NCBI GenBank assembly: GCA_024641365.1
Contig: JAHEDF010000024.1
Span: forward strand, 1 to 17,379
Source: Planctomycetota bacterium
GTDB taxonomy: Bacteria; Planctomycetota; UBA11346
Direction of reading: 5' to 3'
DNA length: 17,379 bases
This document shows positions 1 to 7,389 of the stretch, piece by piece. Position 1 is the stretch's first letter. Each line of letters opens with the position of its first letter. The position numbers and the translations under genes are program-made. Below the pieces are notes generated by a model that saw only the letters and a program-made list of their open reading frames with translations, was not told the origin of the DNA and searched no databases.

Positions 1-1
1 T

Positions 2-784
<783 letters not shown>

Positions 785-802
785 CAAATCCCAACTCAGG
801 GC

Positions 803-837
803 CCTAGCAGGCTGCGGAAAAACACCAACCTGCTAGG
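803..837 (+). repeat. REP-like palindrome, copy A
   Basis: Perfect 9-bp arms CCTAGCAGG (803-811) and CCTGCTAGG (829-837) enclose a 17-base loop. The element starts 18 bases after the gap stop codon and is followed by TTTTAATAAATT, so it could act as a weak terminator or mRNA-stabilising stem for gap. The core (CTAGCAGG, TGC, GAAAAA, CCTGCT) recurs in inverted orientation at 934-963. The pattern recalls short dispersed palindromes seen in many bacterial genomes; that link is from memory. Confidence 0.75.
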
Positions 838-841
838 TTTT

Positions 842-888
842 AATAAATTGCGGGGCGACGTGCAGTCGCAATTTTCCCGCAATTTATT
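842..888. repeat. Perfect 13-bp inverted repeat with nested stem
   Basis: Arms AATAAATTGCGGG (842-854) and CCCGCAATTTATT (876-888) are exact reverse complements. Inside them, GCGAC (855-859) and GTCGC (865-869) can extend the pairing around a GTGCA loop. The result is a long, nearly continuous stem-loop on either strand. There is no T-run after it, so it is not a standard intrinsic terminator. Confidence 0.8.
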
Positions 889-905
889 GAAACAGACGCT
901 TAACC

Positions 906-928
906 GAAGGGGGCCAGACGGCCCCTTC
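906..928. repeat. GC-rich hairpin
   Basis: GGGGCC (910-915) and GGCCCC (920-925) pair around an AGAC loop. The flanking GAAG and TTC extend the stem, with one bulged G. It is followed by CAACCCC rather than a T-run, so it is a structural element of the palindrome cluster and not an evident terminator. Confidence 0.7.
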
Positions 929-933
929 AACCC

Positions 934-963
934 CAGCAGGCTACTTTTTCAGCAACCTGCTAG
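934..963 (-). repeat. REP-like palindrome, copy B (inverted relative to copy A)
   Basis: AGCAGG (935-940) and CCTGCT (956-961) pair around a loop containing CTACTTTTTC. Read on the minus strand, the element begins CTAGCAGG-T-TGC-T-GAAAAA and ends CCTGCTG. It therefore matches copy A at 803-837 at both ends and in the GAAAAA loop. Copies A and B face each other across about 95 bases that hold two further hairpins. Confidence 0.7.
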
Positions 964-977
964 CGTGAAAAATGCAG

Positions 978-1010
978 CAACCCTCCGGTGTAACCGGGGG
1001 GTTGTTTTTT
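978..1010 (+). terminator. Intrinsic terminator
   Basis: CAACCCTCCGG (978-988) pairs with CCGGGGGGTTG (994-1004) through one T-G wobble, around a TGTAA loop. TTTTTT follows at 1005-1010. This is a textbook rho-independent terminator in plus orientation. It most likely ends transcripts coming from gap, or from any RNA made across the palindrome cluster, and insulates the nagB-like gene downstream. Confidence 0.85.
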
Positions 1011-1058
1011 GTAGAGATTTGACGTGAAATCGCGTTCATAGCTGCCTGGAAGTCAAAC

Positions 1059-1100
1059 ATGGATTCTCGCACCGTCAGTGCTAGTTTTACCAGCGGCTAG
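1059..1100 (+). other. Possible 13-codon leader ORF before the nagB-like gene
   Basis: An ATG at 1059 opens a short frame (MDSRTVSASFTSG) that stops at TAG 1098-1100. A GGAAG at 1048-1052 sits 6 bases upstream of the ATG. The stop codon overlaps the TAGGAG ribosome-binding site of the following gene (1098-1103), so translation of the leader could affect initiation there. A 13-codon frame with a weak Shine-Dalgarno sequence can occur by chance, and no promoter is obvious in 1011-1058. Confidence 0.2.
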
Positions 1101-1113
1101 GAGATTCAGCTTC

Positions 1114-1878
1114 ATGAGAATGATTTTGTCAGACACCCGTCAGTCAGCGGCAATCCGCTTGGCAGATACATTAGCGGCAGCTATTGCAGCAAATCCGCAT
1201 ATTAAATTGGGTTTATCTGCTGGTCGTACAAGCACATTAGCTTACACGGTATTAGTACGTCGTTTTCATGAACGTGGCGGATTTAATTTTCGTAATGTCA
1301 CCGCATTTGGTACCGATGAATATGTCGGCCTCAGCCCGTTCGATCATCGCAGCACGCGCTACATGATGAATTATCATTTATTTAATCAGGTTGATATTCC
1401 CGGATCGCAAACTTTTGTGCCGCGTGGCGATGCCAACGATTTAGATGCCGAATGTAAGGCGTGGGATATGTTAATTGCCGCACGTGGTGGATTAGATGTT
1501 GTTGTGTTAGGGCTCGGGCATAATGGACATGTTGGATTAAATGAGCCAGGCTCTTCAGCAAAAAGTCGTATGCGAGTCATAACTTTAACGTCGTCTTCTT
1601 TAGCCGCACTTAGTGATGGTAGCCGCTTTGAAAATTTAGAATCCACCCCGCACACAGCAATTACCATGGGTATGGCGACTATATTAGAAGCGCGTGAAGT
1701 TTTATTAATTGCAACTGGCGTTGGTAAAGCAGACGCATTACATAAAATGGTCGAAGGCCGTAGTGGTCCAAGTGTGCCAGCAAGTTTATTATTAAGTCAT
1801 CCCAAGCTCACCGTTTTCGCTGATAAAGATGCCGCATCGCGTTTAGATGACGCATCATTAGCGAAAGCAGAGCGATAA
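1114..1878 (+). CDS. nagB: Glucosamine-6-phosphate deaminase-like protein (NagB family)
   Basis: The product is 254 residues from the ATG at 1114. AGGAG at 1099-1103 lies 10 bases upstream, and an alternative ATG follows two codons later. Earlier GTG starts would add residues unlike the family. NagB enzymes isomerise and deaminate glucosamine-6-phosphate to fructose-6-phosphate and ammonia in the cytosol. The family landmarks are present at E. coli spacing: the sugar-phosphate loop (LGLSAGRTS), catalytic Asp68 in FGTDEYVGL, and GHNGHVGLNEPGSS with His139 and Glu144. The position of E. coli Asp141 is Asn137, as in several other NagB proteins. Later ITMGMATILEA and LLIATGVGKA match the C-terminal part. 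The phosphate loop reads AGRTS rather than the common ATGSTP, so substrate preference could differ. The gene lies 29 bases before the DUF4954-like gene, suggesting an operon. Confidence 0.88.
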   Translation: MRMILSDTRQSAAIRLADTLAAAIAANPHIKLGLSAGRTSTLAYTVLVRRFHERGGFNFRNVTAFGTDEYVGLSPFDHRSTRYMMNYHLFNQVDIPGSQTFVPRGDANDLDAECKAWDMLIAARGGLDVVVLGLGHNGHVGLNEPGSSAKSRMRVITLTSSSLAALSDGSRFENLESTPHTAITMGMATILEAREVLLIATGVGKADALHKMVEGRSGPSVPASLLLSHPKLTVFADKDAASRLDDASLAKAER

Positions 1879-1907
1879 AACGCATGTCATCTGTGAATTA
1901 GGATTTT

Positions 1908-3851
1908 ATGCGCAAAGCTACCGAAACTACGGCTCCAGCAGAAGCTGCCCAACAACTGGCCAGCGCACAACAATCTCTAAAAACATTGCTGAGTTTAGCG
2001 GAAACGATTGGTAAGGAGAGTGAATTAATTGATGCCGGGCGATTAGTTGCAAAGCGTCGCGATAATGTTTTAGGTTTATTACTACGTGATTTAACGCGTG
2101 AAGAAATTGCTGTTATGGAAGATCGTGGCTGCCGTGCAGATGATTGGTCTAAAATTCAAGTCGCCCAAGATTTCAATGCCTTTCGCGTGCGTCGTGTCCA
2201 TTTGCGAGGCGCTTGTGTAATAGGTCGTTTTAGTGGCGATGTTGAAGTGCAAGATGGCATTAAATTAGCCACTGGCATTTACGATTGCACGTTAATTGAC
2301 TGTCAAATTGGCAATGATTGCCTTTTGGAAAATGTGCGCTTTGCGGCAAATATTATTATTGACCGTGAAGCTGTTTTATTTGATGTCGGATCTATTACGT
2401 GCTCGGGTGCTGCCAGTTTTGGAATTGGACAAGCAATTCCATTGGCAGTGGAAACCGGCGGCCGCGATTTACCCTTATGGGCAGAAGTAACCATTGATGA
2501 AGCAGCCATGGTCGCTCGTGAGCGAAACGATAAAAATGGTCAAGACGCTTTACGTGCAGCGGTTGAACAATACGCGGCCATTGCCACAAGTCCGGTTGGC
2601 TGGGTACGACGTCGCTCACGCATTCGCCATGTCGAACGCATTCGTGACGCTTACATTGGTGTACACGCAATTATTGATCACGCCTTAGAAATAAGAAATG
2701 TAACAGTGCTATCATCAGCCGAAGAAATTGCCGAAATTAGTGGTGGCGCAGCGGTCAGTGATTCTGTTTTACAGTGGGGCGTCAAAGTCACAGGAAATGG
2801 CATCGTTAGAAAATCAGCCTTATTAGAGCATAGCGCTGTGGATGAACATGCATCCGTGCACGGCAGTATGATTGGGCCCAACACAACCATCGCTAAAGGG
2901 GAAGTAACAGCCAGCTTAGTTGGTCCATTTGTTGGCTTTCATCATCAAAGCTTATTAATTGCGGCATACTGGCCGGAAGGAAAAGGTAATATTGCTTACG
3001 GTGCGATGGTTGGCTCCAACCATAATGGCCGTGCTCCTGACCAAGAAGTGTGGGCTGGGGAAGGTAATTTCTTTGGGCTTGGTTGCGCTATTCGTTTTCC
3101 TTCTGATTTTAGCCAGTCGCCGTATTCCGTGTTTAGCATGGGCGTATCGACCTTACCACAGCGCGTTCGCTTTCCATTTAGTTTAATAACCGTGCCAGCG
3201 GAACCACTGGGTGATGAAAATGGTTTAGTACCACGGGCATTTAATGAATTAATTCCATCATGGGGCTTATTTGCAAATGCCTATGGGTTGACGCGCAGCG
3301 AATTAAAATTTGCTCAACGCGATAAAGCGCGTCGTCATTTGATCGACTATAAAGTATTGCGTCCGCATATAATGCGGCAAGTTCGTGATGCACGTGACCG
3401 TTTATTAGCGGTGAGCGAAACAAAATCAGTTTATCTAGAAACGGATATTGACGGAATTGGTAAAAACTTTTTACGTGAAGAAATACGGCTTAAAGCAATT
3501 GAAGTTTACGGCCGTGCGCTCAAACGTTATTGCTTACGAGTTATGTTGGCAGAACAGGAAGGGAATTTACAAATTCCTGGCTCTGGAGAATTGGCTCATG
3601 AAATTGCTCGTCAGCTGCTGCCTGGTATTGGTTTTAATCAACGCATGAAATTGTTGCTCGACATGGAACGGCAAAATGCAGAACTCGTGCAATCGAGTAA
3701 GGCGCGTGATGATGAGCGAGGCAATCGCATCATTCCGGGGTATTTAGACGCGCATACCTTGGCAGACGAAGATCCGGTTGTTGCCAGTGCTTGGGCTCGA
3801 GTTCGTAAAACAGAAGAGCGGATAACGAAGTTAGGCGTGGCGGTTAGTTAG
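1908..3851 (+). CDS. DUF4954-like left-handed beta-helix protein of unknown function
   Basis: The product is 647 residues. The start ATG has TTAGGA four bases upstream (1898-1903). After a ~60-residue N-terminal extension the protein has the features I associate with DUF4954: LTREEIAVMEDRGC around residues 62-75, then repeated short beta-turn segments typical of hexapeptide left-handed beta-helix proteins (about 95-170 and 250-340). The most conserved-looking block is at 338-392 (VGPFVGFHHQSLLIAA, YWPEGKGN, GSNHNGRAPDQE, GEGNFFGLGC). The C-terminal ~200 residues are mainly helical and charged. The fold recalls sugar acyl- or nucleotidyltransferase beta-helices, but no catalytic domain is recognisable and the reaction is unknown. 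Its position 29 bases after a NagB-like deaminase suggests a role in amino-sugar or sugar-phosphate metabolism. The family name is from memory and moderately certain. Confidence 0.72.
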   Translation: MRKATETTAPAEAAQQLASAQQSLKTLLSLAETIGKESELIDAGRLVAKRRDNVLGLLLRDLTREEIAVMEDRGCRADDWSKIQVAQDFNAFRVRRVHLRGACVIGRFSGDVEVQDGIKLATGIYDCTLIDCQIGNDCLLENVRFAANIIIDREAVLFDVGSITCSGAASFGIGQAIPLAVETGGRDLPLWAEVTIDEAAMVARERNDKNGQDALRAAVEQYAAIATSPVGWVRRRSRIRHVERIRDAYIGVHAIIDHALEIRNVTVLSSAEEIAEISGGAAVSDSVLQWGVKVTGNGIVRKSALLEHSAVDEHASVHGSMIGPNTTIAKGEVTASLVGPFVGFHHQSLLIAAYWPEGKGNIAYGAMVGSNHNGRAPDQEVWAGEGNFFGLGCAIRFPSDFSQSPYSVFSMGVSTLPQRVRFPFSLITVPAEPLGDENGLVPRAFNELIPSWGLFANAYGLTRSELKFAQRDKARRHLIDYKVLRPHIMRQVRDARDRLLAVSETKSVYLETDIDGIGKNFLREEIRLKAIEVYGRALKRYCLRVMLAEQEGNLQIPGSGELAHEIARQLLPGIGFNQRMKLLLDMERQNAELVQSSKARDDERGNRIIPGYLDAHTLADEDPVVASAWARVRKTEERITKLGVAVS

Positions 3852-4043
3852 CAGCGCGCTGCGTGCAGCGAATTGAGATAATCAAAATTTGGGTACTCAC
3901 AAAGCGGGCTAATTGCGGCCCACGCGATTTAACTCACTTTAGCCCAAAAAACGTAAAAACTCGTAGCCCGTATCTTGCAGCTACACATGCCGCTTTTGAC
4001 AACCTCAATTGGCTAGCCATTCTGTGCCCCTCGCGAGGACCCC
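3852..4043 (+). promoter_or_regulatory. Leader of the trpB cluster with competing inverted repeats and a candidate -35 box
   Basis: This 192-base gap holds CGGGCTAA at 3905-3912. That segment can pair with TTAGCCC at 3939-3945 or, exclusively, with TAGCCCG at 3964-3970. A self-complementary GGCTAGCC lies at 4011-4018. TTGACA at 3996-4001 is a perfect -35 box, but the -10 at the right distance (ATTCTG or TTCTGT, 4019-4025) is poor. A small stem, CGCTG-CGTG-CAGCG, at 3857-3870 follows the upstream stop codon but lacks a T-run. No Trp-rich leader peptide, T-box motif or TRAP-type GAG/TAG repeats are visible. Regulation of trp here is an inference. Confidence 0.35.
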
Positions 4044-5249
4044 ATGGCTGCCGCCCGTGTTGCATCTCTACCGGATTCGTCCGGACGCTTTGGTCGCTAT
4101 GGCGGTCGATATGTCCCTGAAACCCTGATTCCAGCGCTCGATGAAATCATTGCTGCGTACGCTGGTGCCAAGAAGGACCGCGCATTCCAAAAGCGCTTCC
4201 GCGAATTATTGAAAGACTACGTGGGGCGGCCAACGCCACTCACCTTTGCGGCACGTTTATCCGCGACACATAAACGCCGTATTTATTTAAAGCGTGAAGA
4301 TTTAAATCATACCGGCGCGCATAAGATTAATAATGCCATTGGTCAAGGGCTCTTGGCGCTCAAATTAAAAAAACAGCGCATCATTGCCGAAACGGGTGCT
4401 GGACAACATGGCGTCGCGACAGCAACGGCATGTGCACTATTAGGTCTTAAGTGTCATATTTATATGGGCACTGAAGATATGCGTCGTCAACAACCCAATG
4501 TATTTCGCATGCGTTTGCTTGGAGCGGAAGTTATCGGTGTCGATTCAGGAACGCGTACTTTAAAAGATGCAGTTAATGAAGCGCTTCGTGATTGGGTGAC
4601 CAATGTTAAAAGCACGCATTATATTTTAGGAAGTGCTTTAGGTCCGCACCCATTTCCAATGATGGTGCGTGATTTTCAAAGTGTCATTGGTCGGGAAGCA
4701 CGGACACAAATATTAAAAGCCGAAGGTCGTTTACCTCAGGCCTTGTTAGCTTGCGTTGGCGGCGGCTCGAATGCGATAGGTTTATTTCACCCATTTATTA
4801 AAGATCGCAAAGTTGCTTTTTATGGCGCTGAAGCAGGTGGTCGTGGAACAGCATTGGGTGAACACGCAGCACGATTCGAAGGGGGATCGTTTGGTGTTTT
4901 CCAAGGCATGGCCAGTTATGTTTTGCAAAATAAAGACGGACAAGTTATGGGTACGCATTCGGTGAGTGCAGGCTTAGATTATGCATCGATTGGACCGGAA
5001 CATGCTTGGTTACGTGACACAAAACGCGCTACTTATTTGCGTTGTAGTGATAGCGAAGCGTTAGCAGGTTTGCATGTTCTCGCTGAAAACGAAGGCATTA
5101 TTCCCGCCCTCGAATCTGCGCATGCGATTGGTGTGTTACCTAAAATTGCAAAGAAAATTAGTACAGGTGGAATAATTATCGTGAATGTCAGTGGACGCGG
5201 TGACAAAGACGTGGCTGAAGTCGCACGTTACGAAGGAGTCACCTTATGA
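4044..5249 (+). CDS. trpB: Tryptophan synthase beta subunit
   Basis: TrpB (401 residues; family usually ~395-405) is the PLP-dependent subunit of cytoplasmic tryptophan synthase. It condenses indole with serine. The start is the ATG at 4044, with GAGGA at 4035-4039. Conserved features: [15 protein letters not shown] at 14-28, the PLP lysine Lys94 in [10 protein letters not shown], the catalytic Glu115 in ETGAGQHG, the phosphate-binding GGGSNA at 239-244, Asp311 in [13 protein letters not shown] of the COMM/monovalent-cation region, and SGRGDKD at 383-389 near the cofactor. All key residues are intact. This is the canonical TrpB1 type that works with TrpA, not the TrpB2 type. Its stop overlaps the trpA start by 4 bases (ATGA), indicating translational coupling in the trpB-trpA order. 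No other trp genes are in the window. Confidence 0.97.
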   Translation: MAAARVASLPDSSGRFGRYGGRYVPETLIPALDEIIAAYAGAKKDRAFQKRFRELLKDYVGRPTPLTFAARLSATHKRRIYLKREDLNHTGAHKINNAIGQGLLALKLKKQRIIAETGAGQHGVATATACALLGLKCHIYMGTEDMRRQQPNVFRMRLLGAEVIGVDSGTRTLKDAVNEALRDWVTNVKSTHYILGSALGPHPFPMMVRDFQSVIGREARTQILKAEGRLPQALLACVGGGSNAIGLFHPFIKDRKVAFYGAEAGGRGTALGEHAARFEGGSFGVFQGMASYVLQNKDGQVMGTHSVSAGLDYASIGPEHAWLRDTKRATYLRCSDSEALAGLHVLAENEGIIPALESAHAIGVLPKIAKKISTGGIIIVNVSGRGDKDVAEVARYEGVTL

Positions 5250-6142
5250 CGCCACTAAAAAAAATAAATAAAACAAAATTGCGTTCTAATAAAAAAACTT
5301 TAACCGCAAAAAAACAATCTCATGTCGCTGATGAGAATAATCGTATAGCACGTTGTTTTTCCGCATTGCGTGCGGCCGATAAAAAGGCATTTATTGCTTA
5401 TTTATGCGCTGGCGATCCACATTTGGATACCACAGTTGATATTGTTGTGGCGATGGCTGAGCAAGGCGTCGATATAATTGAATTGGGTATTCCTTATAGT
5501 GACCCCATGGCTGATGGACCAGCTAATCAAGCCGCATGTGAACGTGCACTTGCGAGCGGTACTACAGTGAGCGGTGTGCTTAATGCCGTGCGACGTATTC
5601 GTGAAAAAACGAATGTCCCATTATTATTTTTTACTTATATCAGCCCTGTCATGGCGTATGGCTTGGAAAAATTTGCACATGATGCAGTCGCAGCAGGTGT
5701 CGACGGATTATTACCACTTGATCTTCCGCCAGAGGAAGGCCGTGAATTTTTATCCATCATGCGTAACGCTGGGTTGGCGACCGTGTGTTTATCTGCTCCA
5801 ACAACGCCGCCAGCACGTCGTACCATGTTGATGAAAGAAAGTCGTGGCTTTTTGTATTACGTTTGTCGCCTAGGTGTAACAGGCGAGCGGGCTACTTTGC
5901 CATCCGACTTAGGCAAACAGGTCGCAGCCTTAAAGCGCGTTAACAAGAGTCCGGTTTGTATTGGATTTGGTATTTCCACGCCAGAACACGCAAAATTGGC
6001 TGCGCAACATGGTGATGGTGTCATTGTGGGGAGCCATTTAGTCCGTCTTATCGAAAAACACGCTAATGATAAAAATGTAGCTGAAATAGTTGCAAAACGA
6101 GCCGGTGTCTTGGCTGCTGCTGTGCATGGGCATAAGGTCTAA
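5246..6142 (+). CDS. trpA: Tryptophan synthase alpha subunit
   Basis: TrpA cleaves indole-3-glycerol phosphate to indole and glyceraldehyde-3-phosphate and passes indole to TrpB through the complex tunnel. The protein is 298 residues, about 30 longer than E. coli TrpA. The excess is a Lys-rich N-terminal extension (residues 1-30) encoded in A-rich DNA. The ATG at 5246 is favoured by GAAGGAG at 5232-5238 and the ATGA overlap with trpB; there is no later in-frame Met before the barrel begins at about residue 34. Catalytic residues are present: Glu79 in [11 protein letters not shown] and Asp90 in MADGP, equivalent to E. coli Glu49 and Asp60. The TIM-barrel phosphate loops LGVTGER and GFGIST are also present. 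Only 2 bases separate it from tatC. Confidence 0.96.
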   Translation: MTPLKKINKTKLRSNKKTLTAKKQSHVADENNRIARCFSALRAADKKAFIAYLCAGDPHLDTTVDIVVAMAEQGVDIIELGIPYSDPMADGPANQAACERALASGTTVSGVLNAVRRIREKTNVPLLFFTYISPVMAYGLEKFAHDAVAAGVDGLLPLDLPPEEGREFLSIMRNAGLATVCLSAPTTPPARRTMLMKESRGFLYYVCRLGVTGERATLPSDLGKQVAALKRVNKSPVCIGFGISTPEHAKLAAQHGDGVIVGSHLVRLIEKHANDKNVAEIVAKRAGVLAAAVHGHKV

Positions 6143-6144
6143 AC

Positions 6145-7389
6145 ATGGCCGCGTATAAACCGCCTTTGGAAGACTTGCCGATGAGCCTTGGGGATCATCT
6201 GCATGAGTTACGTCGGCGGTTAATTATACCGTTAATTTCAATAGGCATTTTGTTTTTAGCAGCATTTGCCATAGAGAAACAATTGAAATTATTGGTCGCG
6301 CAGCCCATGAGCTGGGCCATTGATATTTTCCCTGAAATGTCTGAACAAGTTGGATTAAAAAAGCCTGTTAAATTTGGTGCGCTCGATGTGCTGGAAAGCG
6401 CACTGGTGTCCATGTCGGTTAGTTTTTACGCGGCCATTTTTGTAGCGTTTCCTATTTTAGTATATCAATTATGGATGTTTGTCGGTGTGGGATTGTTGCC
6501 GAAAGAACGGCGACTGGCCTTTTTGTTTATTCCCGCTGGCATCATGTTTTTTTATGCAGGCACGATAATCGGATATTTCTATGGTCTGCCCTATTATTAT
6601 GCGTGGATGATTAAATGGACCGCGAATGATCCCACTGCCGTATTTATGTTAACGTTAAAAACCTATCACAAAAACTTTGTGTTAATGACAATTATTTTTG
6701 GAGTAATTGCAGACATACCATGGCTCGTCATGGTTTTAGTACGTGTTGGCTTAGTAACGGTCGATCAATTAGCAAAACACCGTAAAGTAGCTATTATGGT
6801 AAACACCGTTATCGCTGCATTTATTACGCCGCCAGATGGCATTAGCATGCTCATAATGATGTTGCCGTTGTTTCTCTTATTTGAATTAGGATTAATTTTT
6901 AGCAGAGTGATGATGTGGCACCATGGCCGCATGGAGTCGAAGGAACAACAAGCCGCAGCGGAAGCCGCAGCAGCCGCAGAAAAATCAGCCCGTGATTTAG
7001 CACCACAACCACAAGATGCACCTGGAACTGAAACGACTGATCTAGCACCAGCAACCAATACAACTACTGACACGAGCGATGGCCCTGTATCGCGTGATCA
7101 CCTAACAGAAAATAGCAGCGGCGAAAATGTCCAGGATGATCACAATAATAATCAGCATGATCACGATCAATTACCAGCGCATAGCGATGCGCCAGAACGC
7201 GATGCTTATGATCACAGTGATGTCGACGCCGATGCGCATCGTGATGAATATCATCATGAGCCAGAAAAAATTGAACCGCCAAAGCCACGCGGCATGGATG
7301 AAGCGGGCATGTTTGCAGAAGAGGATTATAAAAAACAATTAGGCGATCACGATATCAATGATCCACATGGGGATGACCCACGTGACTGA
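6145..7389 (+). CDS. tatC: Sec-independent protein translocase subunit TatC with long acidic/His-rich tail
   Basis: TatC is the inner-membrane receptor of the twin-arginine pathway, which exports folded proteins. Residues 1-255 form the TatC core: cytoplasmic MSLGDHLHELRRRL (13-26), then six membrane segments near 27-43, 90-114, 126-150, 177-197, 215-228 and 233-252. Conserved sites include Glu121 in LLPKERR, TPPD at 228-231 and LFELGL at 245-250. The position of E. coli Glu170 is Asp190 (IADIP). Residues ~262-414 are a hydrophilic tail: an Ala/Glu-rich helix, a Thr/Pro/Ala stretch, then a segment dense in Asp, His and Asn, ending near GMDEAGMFAEEDYKKQLGD. E. coli TatC is 258 residues, so the tail is extra; topology places it in the cytoplasm. 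AAGGT at 6134-6138 is the likely ribosome-binding site. The gene sits between trpA and proB; no tatA is visible here. Confidence 0.94.
   Translation: MAAYKPPLEDLPMSLGDHLHELRRRLIIPLISIGILFLAAFAIEKQLKLLVAQPMSWAIDIFPEMSEQVGLKKPVKFGALDVLESALVSMSVSFYAAIFVAFPILVYQLWMFVGVGLLPKERRLAFLFIPAGIMFFYAGTIIGYFYGLPYYYAWMIKWTANDPTAVFMLTLKTYHKNFVLMTIIFGVIADIPWLVMVLVRVGLVTVDQLAKHRKVAIMVNTVIAAFITPPDGISMLIMMLPLFLLFELGLIFSRVMMWHHGRMESKEQQAAAEAAAAAEKSARDLAPQPQDAPGTETTDLAPATNTTTDTSDGPVSRDHLTENSSGENVQDDHNNNQHDHDQLPAHSDAPERDAYDHSDVDADAHRDEYHHEPEKIEPPKPRGMDEAGMFAEEDYKKQLGDHDINDPHGDDPRD

Noticed and set aside
785..1113. tRNA or other known RNA gene in the post-gap spacer
   Set aside because: No cloverleaf or known RNA signature was found; only simple stem-loops and one terminator.
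3857..3870. CGCTGC/GCAGCG stem right after the DUF4954-like gene, tested as a terminator
   Set aside because: The loop is very short and no T-run follows, so there is no support for intrinsic termination.
3863..4120. Open frame with a GTG start across the trp leader, tested as a Trp leader peptide or a gene
   Set aside because: It has only scattered Trp codons, no ribosome-binding site, and runs into the start of trpB in another frame; it is probably chance.
7064..7288. His-rich minus-strand frame opposite the TatC tail
   Set aside because: It arises from the repeated GATCAC/CATGATC sequence read in antisense; no start signals support it.
7097..7350. Recurring GATCAC motifs, tested as a direct-repeat or CRISPR-like array
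   Set aside because: The spacing is irregular, the units are only 6 bases, and they are explained by Asp-His coding in the TatC tail.
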